Positions 22,701 through 34,000 of a DNA stretch of 64,000 nucleotides are shown here, piece by piece. Origin of the DNA: Polyporus tsugae (lineage: Eukaryota; Basidiomycota; Agaricomycetes; Polyporales; Polyporaceae); NCBI GenBank assembly GCA_024305745.1, contig JAHRBS010000001.1, forward strand, positions 806,001 to 870,000. Reading direction: 5' to 3'. A program made the position numbers and the translations under genes. The notes beneath the pieces were generated by a model. That model ran no database searches. It saw nothing but the letters and a program-made list of their open reading frames with translations, and was not told the DNA's origin. The stretch's first letter is position 1. The number at the start of each line of letters is the position of its first letter.

Positions 22701-22997
22701 GCACCAAGAGCGCATCCTACGATAATCGCTCTGAGGAGATGTGAAAATAGTATGCGGACGGTATCGAACGATGACAAGGCGTACCTCAGCGTAAGCTGGT
22801 GGGTCTCAATTATCTCATCTGGCTCGGGAGGAAAGGGTTTCGAGCTGTGACACGACGTGTGTCAGTACGTTTCATGACTCGACTAAAGCGGCGACGTACA
22901 TGTCCGGGGTGTCGAGTTCATATTCCTCCACTGCTCCTTCCTCTCTCACCTTCTTTTCTTCAATGGAGGCGTTTGAGCTTCCTTCGCGTTGATCCAT
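19739..22997 (-). CDS. Oligopeptide transporter (OPT family)
   Basis: Eighteen exons: 22900-22997, 22785-22844, 22696-22730, 22586-22641, 22347-22473, 21902-22239, 21754-21841, 21634-21693, 21542-21571, 21347-21487, 21223-21294, 20630-21164, 20466-20557, 20258-20388, 20152-20189, 20004-20082, 19851-19926, 19739-19785 (700 aa, normal for the family). Phases join throughout. OPT (PF03169) landmarks are NIYLGLKTGFTFG, LFDWHIGWTLYRIG, NASWSFFGGSVLAWGI, DLGMNSGFIITG, GSAAQSTDMTGDLKTGY, IPKSAGFTAIGLGIF and GEGLGGVMQALLAVA, ending AIGCPGFEFCG. Many hydrophobic segments make it a polytopic membrane protein that would couple peptide or metal-chelate uptake to protons. The least certain junction is exon 4/5, where a ti­ny extra exon could exist. 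Confidence 0.87.
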
Positions 22998-24097
22998 CGT
23001 GAATCGTAGCCCCCGCCCGTGCAGAAGATAACGTTAGCCGCAGTAGATGAAATGAACCGTACGCCGCGAACAGGGCCAGGGGAGGGCGAGCTGGCCCAAC
23101 AAGAGGGTGGAGGAACGCCCGGCGACGTTGGCCGCTTCGCCTTAAGGCCATAGAACTCCTAGCATCTTGCCGCTCTGCCGGATCGGCGGCATTCCATCGT
23201 GGCATTACTTCCGCATGGGAAACATTCCTGTAGCAGAAATAGGGGGCGCCTGGGCGAGGGAACCTCCTTGGTCTTCGTAACGTGCGTGAGCACTTTCCCA
23301 ATGTTAAATGGCGAACTACCATGCATGCGCAGTGCCGTCGAGATCAGTGAGAAAGCCCGACTTGTAAAATGAACCAGACGCACCTTTCGAACAGTCTCCA
23401 GTACTGCCAAGTGGCTTCCGCTTCGAGGCCCACGATCTTCAATGCCCGACGTTTATCCCGTTCTTGACGTCATGCGGAGGTCGAGCTAGGCATCCTTCTC
23501 TCCATTCCATCCAGGACGAGTCACGCTGGTCGGAACGTTAAATACTGCAGGGGGTACACCTTCGTAGGCTGTGCACCCTATACAGTAACAAATGAGCAGT
23601 CCGACAATAAAGCGTTCATGAGGTTGTCGAGCGTCGACATTGGAGGTCAAGATGGTCCAGGTTTAAGTTAAGTAGTAGTAGACTTGGCGGGTGCCAGGCG
23701 GCTAGCCTGAGCGCGCCTACAGCGGCCTTTCATTTAGCGCCCACGGAACTTGTGGCACTGCCGTTCCGAGTCTAATGCAGACGTTTTCTTGTATGAACCC
23801 CCGCCATACATCTCTGTGGCCCATAAGTATGGGGGTAAGCATTGACATTAGACGTGTTTGCAGTAACCCACCCGCACAAGGGCGATGTGACCATGGGGAG
23901 GCCGCACTCCACTCCGTGTAGCCAATATTGTCCGATTGTACGTAGCAGCCTTAACCGCGATTGGCAGACAATGCTTCATCCAAGCCCCAGAACTGCGACG
24001 CCAAATGGCATCATTGATCACAGTACATTCGTCGCGAACGCCCCCCTACTCCATCCCACGTTCCTCTTACGTTCGTTGAACCACCTTTCAGCGGGAT
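22998..24097. other. Intergenic, nothing recognised
   Basis: About 1.1 kb upstream of the transporter and downstream of sedolisin 2. It must contain the transporter promoter. No repeats or coding frames that I can support. Confidence 0.5.
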
Positions 24098-26522
24098 TCA
24101 GCGGAGTAGCTTCTGCAGCTTGAGGAAATCGGGGGTGCCCAGGCCGGTGACCTGAAGGGAGAAGGAGTAAAGGAGACGTCGTCAGCAGCAGCTCTGAGTC
24201 CTGACTCAAAGACGCCTGTAGAACCCGTGACAGCGGCGGCGCACTCACCGGATCCCATCCCTTGCCTGCCGAAAAGCCGTTGGTCCCACAGCCGGGGTTC
24301 GATCCGGAGGTGATGTCGTTAAATCCGGAGGCGGCCTTCGAGTAGAGGAGGGGGTTGAGGAAACCCAGCGGTAACTTGCCGTGCGAGATAAGGTAGTCGT
24401 TGAGGAGGGAGATCACAGCGGCGAAGGTCTGTCGCACAACCGCCGATCAGTCAGTTGACCGGCGACAGAGACACAGAGTCGACGAGGAACTTACCGGAGA
24501 GCTGGCACTAGTCCCGCCAACGGAGGTGACACGCCCATTAATGACGACCTGGAAGCCCTCGGCTTGGGCGGAAACGTCGGGGTAGGCGCGGCCAGCGGCG
24601 CTAGATGAAGGCAGGGAGTTTTGTCAGACGACCTAAGTTGAAGTTAAATCCGACACGAGTCTATTCAACGCACTTGAACATGCCCCTGTACGTGTCACCG
24701 AGCCCGGCCAGGAACGCCGAAACCGCATTGCGTTGGTAGCTGATTGGAGGCCACTCCTCAGTCTGGAACACGAACTTGCTGTAAGGGGCTTAAAAAGTTT
24801 ACGCACCTGGGCCGCGCGAAGTAGTTCGAGAAGCCTCCACCAGAGAAGTCAATAGCGACCTCCGGGCCAATGTGGGTTGTGCCACCGACGGTGGTGACAA
24901 AGGGACAGGAAGCTATGCACCAACAACGACAGGGAAGACAGTGAGCAAGTTGGGGAACGCTGCGAAGCTGCTTGATAGAGCACGTACCAGGGAAGGCGGG
25001 CATAAACGCCGTCCTATTCGCGCCGTCATTAGTAAGGCACTCACCGCCGCCGACACCACTATCGCCGCTAGCGAACAGTAGGGTAGTGCCACGGGAACCC
25101 AACTGTGCAAAGAGGTGGCAGACATGAGTGGCGTAATCATGGGGAACGGTCTGCTCCTCGTCACCATAGCTGGTGGTGATCTGACATGGGAAGTAAGCGC
25201 CGGCTCCAAGAAACCAAACTGAAACAAGCCTACTTACTGTCTGTGGAATAATCGTCTGGTTGAGGATGAAGGTCACCCAGTCGAGGTAAGGTTCGTTAGT
25301 GTTCCTAGGAGTGTTATCGTCTGGGATGAAAGGCGGAGAGCCGCCAGTGCTGTAGTAGATGTTGGGCGTGGGGTAGGAGATACCCGTAGTGTACTGGATG
25401 TCGAGGTTGGCCTGTTGAATCCATGCTGTCAACTTCCGTCTACGCCACAGGGTCATTCTAAAGGGCACGAACTTCAACACCGGGCTGTGACTGGTCATCG
25501 CCTCCGTTGTTGACCAGAACGGTTGTATATGATGAATTGACGGCGTCGGGCCGGAAGCCCTTAAAGAACACCTGTTGAAGGTTTAGCGATGGGAACCGCC
25601 CCCTGTCAGCATTATCGTCCACCCGTTCAGGTGAGCCGTCGGAAAATGTACGCACCTGCAGATCCGCGCGGTTCGCGAACTCGTCCAAATAGCCCACAAC
25701 GCCAAGGCGGTTCACTTTCGTTGCGCGCGGAACATAGTCACCGACATTGTAGAGGGATCGAAGGCACGAGGGAGTGATCGTCCTCGAGCAGCTCGAAGGC
25801 ACGGCCACAAGGGAACTGGAACCATTGAAGTGCGTAACGTTGGGATCGCTCTGGATGGTAGGTCCATCCTCGTTCACGAAACTGGTCGCCTTCATACTCC
25901 TCATCGTGCCGAAGTAGGTCGTGGGTGTGACGAGGGTGACGTGCCCGTGGAGAACATTGGGCAAGCTGTAGTTCATCGTGCGGACGACGTACTCGTCGCT
26001 CTTGCCGTGACGGAATACGTTGTACTTGGTGCCTAGCGGCTTCTCGGCTTGAGCAACGGAGACGCGGATGGTGATCCAATCGCCGGCATGAGAACGCTCA
26101 GAAGAAGCAAAATCAAGGTCGTGGACCTGGAGCCAAGACTCCACAAGATCAACCGAGTCCGGATGTGGGGCAACGAGGGCTGCGACTTCCTCCTTGGAGA
26201 GGTGCTGACCATACCTACACAGGCAGTGGGTCAGGCCGTCGGACAGCAACATAATCAGATTTATCACTCACCGCTCGTGAGCCGGGTCGCTGACCTCATA
26301 AAGGGCAGTGACAAGGTCGTCGAACTTGTCCTGTTTGAGAGCGATACGCATGTCAAAGGTGTGATCTGCAGGAGCGGGACCGTGAAGCTCCCATCCGCGA
26401 GGGACCTCATCCCAAGCATGCTTCACCCTGAAGTCATCCCATATCTTTGACTGGGATGCGAAAGGCTTGGAGGCGACGAGATGCGCGAGTCCGAGGATGA
26501 GAGCGTGAGACGTCCAAAACAT
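24098..26522 (-). CDS. Sedolisin (S53, tripeptidyl-peptidase-like), intact copy
   Basis: Ten exons: 26272-26522, 25656-26214, 25473-25571, 25238-25411, 24988-25180, 24807-24912, 24674-24739, 24495-24600, 24249-24428, 24098-24151 (595 aa). A signal peptide (MFWTSHALILGLAHLVASK) and propeptide precede the catalytic domain, which starts near SSCSRTITPSCLRSLY. The Glu/Asp pair is E303/D307 (EANLDIQY, built across an intron), the oxyanion region is FASGDSG, the nucleophile is S514 in GGTSASSP, and the calcium-site segment is DITSGSNPGCG. All frames join without a stop. The family hydrolyses peptides at acid pH outside the cell. It is divergent from sedolisin 1, so the two are old paralogues rather than a fresh duplication. 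A TATA box lies about 50 bp upstream. Confidence 0.88.
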
Positions 26523-27517
26523 GGTGACGGAGCGTTCAGGGTGATCCAAGAGAAACGATGGAACTTCTATTATATACGTCCCATGCAGCCGCTGGAATGG
26601 TAGCAGCCTGTTATGTTGAAGCACTGCGCTTCCGGTCATTCGCATGTGCTTCGCCTCTGAGAATGGGATTCAAACATTCAAGTTGCACTCACGAGCGACG
26701 TCGGCATGGTCCTATCGACATCAGAGCGGGAGGTTGTTCCATCGTGGTCATTAGACCCCGACCGTCTGTCGTGAAATACAATCGCCCGCGCAGCATGCAA
26801 GTGTTACGCTAAAGAGGGTAGGTGCGTGGCATATGGCAGAACTTGACGACGATGTGGAGAATCAGCTAGCCAGGACTCTGTGACGTATGCATGCTACATA
26901 CTTACCTAGTAACCGTAGATTGAGTGCCCGGTGCCCGAGACCAGTTTCTTGGTCTTGAGTACCTGCCATCTAAGTCACTAGTACGAAACCACCAGTTCGA
27001 ATTCCATGCATTGTCGCGGGCCGCCACTTCGAATTTATTAGAACTTGGAAGCCTGAGAAGTCGAGTTCAGGATCCCCAACTGATCAGGAGTACTGCCAGA
27101 GCTATCGTAGCGTGTTCGAGGCTGAGTAGCGAGTGAAGACATATAACAGCGACGAGGATAGATTCCAGCCCTTGACTCAAACTTTGAAAGTTGGCTGAAG
27201 CCTGAGAGTGGCTATGACTGACTTTCCGCTCCGCCCGGGCGGCTACGGCCCCCTTCAGTTAGCGCGCAAGGTCAGGACTTTGACTTGTGCCCTCTTGTGC
27301 CTCATGCTTCAAAGTATATGTATGTTTTTATACGATCATTCACCATCATCTACCTAACAAGCTAACAGTCCTCCCCCCTTTCAAACATCCTGGCGAACGG
27401 CCTCCCTCTCGTTCATATGGAAGATATGCTTCCTTCACTGCTTATTAGGACTCTATATGCACATCTTGGGTCTCACGGTACTGCACACACACCAGCTGAG
27501 GGAGCAACGTTATCAGC
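26523..27517. other. Divergent intergenic region
   Basis: About 1 kb between the 5' ends of sedolisin 2 (minus) and the dehydrogenase (plus). It holds the TATA box at 26569-26576 and, on the plus side, two ATGs (27418 and 27457) ahead of the chosen dehydrogenase start; the second opens a 162-codon frame that overlaps that gene out of frame. Confidence 0.55.
26569..26576 (-). promoter_or_regulatory. TATA box of sedolisin 2
   Basis: Minus-strand TATATAAT, 47-54 bp upstream of ATG 26522. The spacing resembles that of the GH79 gene. Confidence 0.6.
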
Positions 27518-29367
27518 ATGATCTACCGCACTTTCCTCTCTGCGACTGCGACAGTCGTTCTGCGTACCAAATTGGCGACAGCTTCCCCCCTGCGAAGCCC
27601 TACCCTCCTGTTAAACGTTGCAGCATCCCGCTCACCGACTCCGACTCTCGTAACCCTCGCACCAACCCCAGCTCGCACCTTGATCACGATGGCATCCGCG
27701 CCGACGATTGCTGTCATCGCCCCGGGGGCTATGGGCGCTGCCGTCGCCACCAGGTTCACCAAGGCCGGCTGCACCGTCCTCACGACGCTCGAGGGCCGCT
27801 CACCGTCGACCGTCGAGCGCGCGAAGAAGGCCGGCATGCAAGACACATCGCTTGGCGATATCGCGCGCCGCGCAGACTGGGTCCTCAGCATCATCCCCCC
27901 CAGCTCGGCCGTCTCCTTCGCGGAGCAGTTCAAGAAGGCCTATGAGGCGTCCGGCGGGAATCCCAAGCTCGCGTTCGCCGACTGCAATGCCGTCAGCCCA
28001 GACACGGTCAAGGGCATCGCGCGCGTCTTTGACGGGAGCCCCATCCGTTTCATCGATGCGAGCATCATTGGGGGGCCGCCGACAGATGGGTACGACCCTG
28101 CGTTCTATGCCTCCTCGGCGCCGGAAGATGCGGATGCCCTCGATGCCTTCATCGGGCTGAGTGCGTGGGGCTTGAGGACCATCGCTTTGAAAGGAGAAGG
28201 TGCTGGAGTGGGAGATGCGAGTGCATTGAAGATGTCGTACGCGGTGAGTGCTTGCCTCTACATGTTTAATGAATTTGTGGTTAGGTGGTTTCGCAACCGG
28301 ATGTCCGAGAGCAACGCTCAGAAGGGAAACGAGAGAGAAGAGAAACGAGAGAGAAGAGAAACGAGAGGCGCAAGCGGATGCATGCAGAATGTCTGCTGAA
28401 TTCCGCAGAGGCGAGTGAGGTTTCCCCTCCAACACAGCCCTTTCCGTGCGCAATCGCAATACTTCGCTCCCCTGCCAGGCCGCTCCATACCTTTATAATG
28501 ACTCTGAATTGCGTTGCGTATCACGCGCAGCCAGCGTCATGGGTTGAGTGCTCCGCTAGCCGTGCGCGCCGGGATGCAGTCTCCTCTGTGAGGGTATTTG
28601 AGATAACACACTCGCTATGGCGATGACCTTGCGCCTAACATATGATATGCGCACTTTATAAGGTGACCTTTTGCACCATTTCGCTCTCCCCATTCACAGA
28701 CCCTCCCCACAACATCCGATTGTGATAGGGTCTTGTACGGGAAACAACGTCAACGCCATTCAAAACGCTATGTTCCCGATCGCATTTCGTTGCGATCCGT
28801 TGCTTGGATTGTTCTTGTCGCCCAATCATGCCAGGCATCCCATCGTTCCATCAACTGGACATCATTATGATGATGTGTGACCCTTCGCCTCAACTGACCG
28901 CTCTGGCTTCTCATATAGGGAATAAGCAAAGGGTTCACCGGTCTCACTGCCACGATGATACTTGGTGAGCGTTGTTCGGTATTGAATATTGAGGTTCGAA
29001 AAGTTCCACGAATGACTGACTTCCGTCGTTGTTGTCCGTAGCCGCGCACGCCTCGTCCCCGGCGACAGCTCAGGCTCTCATGCACGAGTTGCATGCCTCA
29101 CAGCCTTTCTTCCTCGAACGCATCACTCGAAGCATCCCCGCCATGCTCCCGAAAGCGTACCGCTGGGTGGGTGAGATGGAAGAGATCTCCGCCTTCGTTC
29201 GAAGTGGCCTTGGGGACGGTGAAGCGCATGTCCACGAGGGATTCGCGCACCTGTACGACAGGGTGGAGAAGGCGTTACCGGAAGGCGAGGACGTTGCTGT
29301 TCTGAACCGTTTCGTTGAAGGGGCTAAGAAGACAATCCACGAATCTGGGAGTCCTAAATTCCAGTGA
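27518..29367 (+). CDS. 6-phosphogluconate dehydrogenase-like protein with DUF1932 C-terminus
   Basis: Three exons: 27518-28243, 28920-28965, 29042-29367 (365 aa). An internal ATG at 27689 (MASAPTIAVI) would give 308 aa. The longer form adds a basic Ser/Thr/Ala-rich leader that could target mitochondria. The NAD(P)-binding domain starts IAVIAPGAMGAAVATRF, with APGAMG in place of the usual GLGxMG, and continues LSIIPPSSAVSFAEQF, FADCNAVSP and FIDASIIGGPP. The second domain (LKMSYAGISKGFTGL, PKAYRWVGEMEEIS) matches DUF1932 (PF09130). The substrate is unknown; a beta-hydroxyacid dehydrogenase is likely. Intron 1 is 676 bp, far above the local norm, but the protein junction SYA|GISKGF is exactly that of the family. 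Confidence 0.85.
28326..28367. repeat. 16-bp tandem repeat in a long intron
   Basis: The unit GAAACGAGAGAGAAGA occurs twice in full (28326-28341, 28342-28357) and once in part. It lies in the 676-bp first intron of the dehydrogenase. Confidence 0.8.
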
Positions 29368-29626
29368 AGAATGGTCCGAACTAGAAACAGTACCTGCATG
29401 GTGTAGTATCACGTAGAAACCTCGATCGCTTGTCGAACGAAATGTCCGGGATAAACAGTAAGATGTGCCTTCTCAAACGCAATCAAACGTCCGAGGGACA
29501 CTATCATTCACACGCCGTAGGAGTCTACTTAAAGAAAGCAGAGGCCGCGCCGCAGACACCATCCATCTTGCTCCCACTCCTCATCCTTCGCTGTCTCCAA
29601 CTCGCCACGCAACATCGTAGAGAAGC

Positions 29627-31060
29627 ATGAAGGACGTCCAGCAGATACCGTACGACATCTGGCACCTGATCTTCCAGTACACCTGCACAGACGGCGGGCT
29701 CTCCGGGTGCGCGCTCGCGCGGACGTCCAAGACCTTCCAAGCACTTTCGGCATCGACGCGCTTCTATTCCCTCACACTCTCTAGCGTTACAGAAGTCAAG
29801 AACTTCCTTCTCTGCCTCGAGCGCATCCGGCGCTCCGAGCGCGCCCCCTCCCCAAGCTCACCATCGACGACGCGGACCTCCGCCAACGCCGAGTCCAGCA
29901 GCGCCACCGGCCCACCTCCGATCCACCACTTGCTGTTAGCTTTCCTGCCAGACACGTGTGATGCGCCACAGCGCACGTTCCGCCGGTGGACCGACTACGC
30001 GCGCGACGAACGCTCGCTCGTCGTCCAGCTCGCCAACGACCACAAGGCGTGGGCCGCGCACAAGGCGCACTGGAACCGCGAGTACGTCCTGCACGTCTCG
30101 CGCCTCCTCCAGCTCGCCGCGCCGACGCTCCGCTCGCTCGCTGTCCTCCAGTGCCCCGAGGTCCGCCTCCCGCTCGTGCACTACCGCCGCTTCCCGTTCC
30201 TCTGCGAGCTCACGCTCCTCGCGGACGACAGGCCGTTCGTGCGTGCGCCCGGCGGCGGTGCGCTCATCGTCGGGCAGAACGACCCCTCCGACTTCGACCT
30301 GTATGGCGTGCCCGCGGAACCCCCCGAGGAAGAGGAACCGCCCTTCCCCGCGCTCACGCACCTACACGTCGTGTGCGCGGGCCCAAAGCTGCACCCCTGG
30401 GAGAAGACGCTCCCGCTGTGGGCGGCGATCGCGCCGGCCGTGACGCACCTGCGCATCTCGCAGGGGGGCACACGGACGCCGGGTGTTCTCGCCGAGATGC
30501 TGGGCGTGCCGCCGCTCCCGACGCCACCGGAGGACGGGGAACTAGAGGTCGTCGATTCCGAGGAGCCGCTGACACCAGGGCCGGAGCCAGAACCGTCGTA
30601 CCGCAGCCTCGAGACGGTGATCGTCCAGATGTCGAGCGCGAGGAAGACGAACGGGGTGGAGGATCCGAGTCTGCGAGAGGTGCAGCACATCGCGGATGTG
30701 TGCGAGGCGGAAGGGGGCCATGCGCCACGCGTCGCGATCCTGCGCAGCCGCACGTACGTGCCCGGCTACTGGGAGAGCAGGCTCAGGTGGGAGTGGCAGT
30801 CGCGCATGGTCGGAGGTGGCGGTTGCTGGACGGAGGACGAGGAGCATGAGAATGTCTGGAAGGACTTCCACGGCGTAGAGCAGCCGAAGAGGAGCAAGTT
30901 GAAGAAGGGTAGGATCAACAAGGTTAGCATCAGAGAGGCGCGGGATGGGAGCTTGGAGACTGGTACGGCTGAAGCAGGGAGGCCGGGAAGGAAGTGGTGG
31001 AAGGTATTGGCAACTGGTATGCCGCGATTGAATAGAAACCGCAGTATGAGTGTAAAGTGA
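29627..31060 (+). CDS. F-box-like protein, copy A (single exon)
   Basis: An uninterrupted 477-aa frame. The N-terminus (QIPYDIWHLIFQYTC, then GGLSGCALARTSKTF) resembles a degenerate basidiomycete F-box: Ile/Pro start, DIW, leucine-rich helices. The middle carries beta/LRR-like segments (LAVLQCPEVRLPL, ELTLLADDRPFV, LTHLHVVCAGPKLHPWEK). The C-terminus has a Trp-rich block (GYWESRLRWEW, GGGGCWTEDEE) and a basic tail. If the F-box works, it would bind Skp1 in an SCF ubiquitin ligase and recruit a target through the rest; this is inference. A tandem paralogue follows 0.4 kb downstream and a third lies at 42964. The start ATG 29627 sits at a conserved position relative to the F-box. Confidence 0.8.
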   Translation: MKDVQQIPYDIWHLIFQYTCTDGGLSGCALARTSKTFQALSASTRFYSLTLSSVTEVKNFLLCLERIRRSERAPSPSSPSTTRTSANAESSSATGPPPIHHLLLAFLPDTCDAPQRTFRRWTDYARDERSLVVQLANDHKAWAAHKAHWNREYVLHVSRLLQLAAPTLRSLAVLQCPEVRLPLVHYRRFPFLCELTLLADDRPFVRAPGGGALIVGQNDPSDFDLYGVPAEPPEEEEPPFPALTHLHVVCAGPKLHPWEKTLPLWAAIAPAVTHLRISQGGTRTPGVLAEMLGVPPLPTPPEDGELEVVDSEEPLTPGPEPEPSYRSLETVIVQMSSARKTNGVEDPSLREVQHIADVCEAEGGHAPRVAILRSRTYVPGYWESRLRWEWQSRMVGGGGCWTEDEEHENVWKDFHGVEQPKRSKLKKGRINKVSIREARDGSLETGTAEAGRPGRKWWKVLATGMPRLNRNRSMSVK

Positions 31061-31468
31061 TCCTGCACATGATCATATCTTTTCAGTTTCGGACTGACGG
31101 ATGGAGTACAAACACACATACCGGCGCATATTGCATTGCCAGCAAGGGGCAACACCCTGACAAGTATGGCCTGGCGGTGCTCCTGAGCAATTGTCTGCAG
31201 CTAACCTGTGCCTACCGCGCATTCTCATCGCGGCGGTGGCCTGACGCCATACCAATACTAGATGGTTCAAAAGAAAGCTAGAGGATAGTGTGCACATTTG
31301 CTTGTTATCCCCTATACCTTCAAAAGCGCCGCGGGCACGGCGTTCATACACAGGAATATCACAACGGCCGGGCCATCCCCGCCCGCTCTCACCGTACTCA
31401 CCGCCTCATCTCAATCCTTTCCTCCTCTCCACAACCTTTCAAAGCCCCCATACGCCTCGTCCCGATCC
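31061..31468. other. Intergenic between F-box-like copies A and B
   Basis: About 410 bp. The frame of copy B is open upstream to 31298, but that region is not matched in copies A or C and its first codon there is not needed. Confidence 0.5.
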
Positions 31469-32833
31469 ATGGACCGAATCCCCGTCGATATCTGGGACCA
31501 TATCTTCGCGTATGCGTGCTCTGATGGTGGGCGCACCGGCGCCGCGCTCGCATCCACATCCTACTTCCTCAGCTCAGTCTCCGCCCCATATCGCTTCCAC
31601 TCGCTCAAGCTCACCAGCCTCTCCCAGATAGGGAAGCTTCTCCTCTGCCACGAGCGCATGATACGGGGCTCATCGACCATGGGTCCTCGCCGCGGCAAGC
31701 ATGGCCACAACAGCACGACGCTGGGCGCCCGCCATGTCCTGCTCGCCTTCCTGCCGGGGGAGTGCGACGCCCCCGCGCGTCCCTGGCGCGGCTGGTCCGA
31801 GTATTCGCGGCGGAAGCACAAGCGGGAGGACGAGATCGTCGAGGACGAGCAGGCCTGGGAGAGCTCCAAGGCCGCATGGGACCGCCAATTCGAATACCTC
31901 GTGCCGCGCCTCTTCCAGCTCGTCGGCCCGACACTCGAGACGCTCGCCGTCCTGCAGCACGCGGATGTCGCGCTACCGTACGCCGGCGGCCACTTTCCCC
32001 GACTACGCGAGCTGTCGCTGCTCGCAGACGATCGCCTTTTCGTACGCCCCGAGCCGCATTGGACGACGGTGGCCCGGACGTCCGATCGGGAGGAGCTGGC
32101 GCGATTCTGGGACGACGTGACCCGCGTGCCACCGTTCCCCGCGCTCACGCACCTGCACGTCGTGTACGAGGGCCCGAAGCAGGTTCCGTGGGAGAAGACG
32201 CTGCCGCTGTGGGCGAAGCTCGCGCCGGAGGTGACGCACATCAGGGTCTCGCAGGCGAGCAAGCTGATGCCGGAGGTGCTGGATGGCATCGCGTCGAAGT
32301 CCTTCGCGCAGGCGCAAGGAACGGCGGCGGGCCTGAGGGGGTCCCCGCCGGGCGGCCGGAAGCGCGTGTCGTTTCCGAAGTTGCGTCGGGCCATCGTCCA
32401 GCCACTCGTTCTGGAACCGGTTCGCGGGCACGAGCACCTGGAGGAGGTCGGGACGTTGCGCAACGCACCAAGGGCGAAAGGTGGGCCGACAATTGTAGCG
32501 ATGCGTGGGAGGTGGTATAGGGACGGGTACTGGCGAGACAGACTCAGATGGGAGTGGGAGGGTCGGATGCTCGGAGGGCCGGGATGCTGGGCTGAACGAG
32601 AAGAAGACGAAGGCGAATGGGCCTACGAGCGGAGAAAGAGGGCGGAGCTAGCGGTCGCAAAGGCCAGGATGCAGAACCTAGCAGCAGGGCGAACCCTGTT
32701 AGGACGGACCGTGTCGATGATTCATTTGGATGAGAAGGCTGTCTGCGACCATGGTCCCCTCAAAGTCGGTCCCAGAAGGGCCATGCTGCGGGGCCTCATC
32801 GCTTTGGGAGGAAAGAGGTCGTTATCACGCTGA
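31469..32833 (+). CDS. F-box-like protein, copy B (single exon)
   Basis: A 454-aa frame. It begins MDRIPVDIWDHIFAYACSDG, aligning with copies A and C, then GAALASTSYFLSSVSAPYRF. Shared middle segments are LLAFLPGECDAP, LAVLQHADVALPY, ELSLLADDRLFV and LTHLHVVYEGPK followed by PWEKTLPLWA. The C-terminus has the same Trp-rich block as copy A (GYWRDRLRWEW, GGPGCWAEREEDEGEW) and a Lys/Arg-rich tail. Function as an SCF substrate adaptor is inferred from the N-terminal F-box-like motif only. The Met at 31469 is the one conserved in position among paralogues, so it is preferred to the longer open frame. Confidence 0.8.
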   Translation: MDRIPVDIWDHIFAYACSDGGRTGAALASTSYFLSSVSAPYRFHSLKLTSLSQIGKLLLCHERMIRGSSTMGPRRGKHGHNSTTLGARHVLLAFLPGECDAPARPWRGWSEYSRRKHKREDEIVEDEQAWESSKAAWDRQFEYLVPRLFQLVGPTLETLAVLQHADVALPYAGGHFPRLRELSLLADDRLFVRPEPHWTTVARTSDREELARFWDDVTRVPPFPALTHLHVVYEGPKQVPWEKTLPLWAKLAPEVTHIRVSQASKLMPEVLDGIASKSFAQAQGTAAGLRGSPPGGRKRVSFPKLRRAIVQPLVLEPVRGHEHLEEVGTLRNAPRAKGGPTIVAMRGRWYRDGYWRDRLRWEWEGRMLGGPGCWAEREEDEGEWAYERRKRAELAVAKARMQNLAAGRTLLGRTVSMIHLDEKAVCDHGPLKVGPRRAMLRGLIALGGKRSLSR

Positions 32834-34000
32834 GAACTGTGCATGCAATAGGTTATATGTGGGACTTACATGCGACTTCAATCAGTGAATGGGCCGGGGA
32901 TAAGGCCACCAGTAATTCTTCATAAGTATTTAGGAACCTGTTTATCATAATGCGATTTTGAAGATCTCTCCGAATGCCGCGTCGATAGAAGCATTAGCCT
33001 GGGATGGAGGAGGTAATGGCGAAGTTGAAATCATAAAAGGGTCTTCTGTCAAGTCGCAAATCAACATATTGCCAAATGAAGGCATTGTATCATGGAGTTT
33101 GTTTGGTTGTGTTAGGATCTAAAGCCTTCACTTGCCAATCCGGTAGTACGGCGGGCAGCGACAACATCGAGTACTGGTACCGGTGCCAATCCCGGTGCAG
33201 GCTCTCCTGGTATAAGCTTAAGTGATAAGCCGCTGGTAATTCCCCGTCGCCTTGATGGCACACACAAACCCCATGATACTTCCCGATGCATGACGTCGTA
33301 CTTCTGAATCGACGCGGCGACCTCGGTGACTTCAATCGTAGGTGGTGCCCGCGAAATTCATGAGAATTAATACTTGCGCTCCATGCAAGTCCATATGAGC
33401 GATATGATGTCGACGCATGATTCATGATCAGCCACTTACTATGTGGGAACTGCGACCGGGTGCCCACGACGGTGGGGAGGATCGTCGCAAGAAGCGTGGA
33501 TTACTCATTAGGTTTCTAACGGATGCGTAGGAATCAGCAACCACCGAAGCGAGGAGAGATAGGGTTAAAGTACACCAAGGCTACAATACAGATGATAGCG
33601 CGCGGGAAGTATAGATACTACATAGATATTACGACACGTAGCTAGGGGGTGGTGATCAAGGCGGTGGTTGAACGGGTGCGAACCACATTGAAATGGGGGG
33701 TGGCGAAGAGAATGAGGTCACGGTGGTGCGTGCGTGGCAGCTGGAAAGAGCTTGCTGAGATCCACACAACAAGACGGAAATAACTACGAATGAGGATGCG
33801 AAAGAGAAGGGAACGTGGCCAAAAAGATCCGAAGAAGGTGAGACGAACCGCGTATCGAGGCATGCATGGGGAATCGGCCAGGGCAGTTGCCGTGGTGAGG
33901 CACTTGCCTGAGTCTACTAGGACATCGAACAGTCCATGATGATCGGTTGAGAAGACGTCGACGTCAACGGCGTTAGAGGGTAATCGGGCGGTCTAAAGCT
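32834..34000. other. Convergent intergenic region, nothing recognised
   Basis: About 1.2 kb between the 3' ends of F-box-like copy B and the G-alpha gene. Moderately A/T-rich; no gene, repeat or RNA that I can support. Confidence 0.5.

Noticed and set aside
31298..31468. N-terminal extension of F-box-like copy B
   Set aside because: The frame is open but has no counterpart in copies A and C, whose starts line up with 31469.
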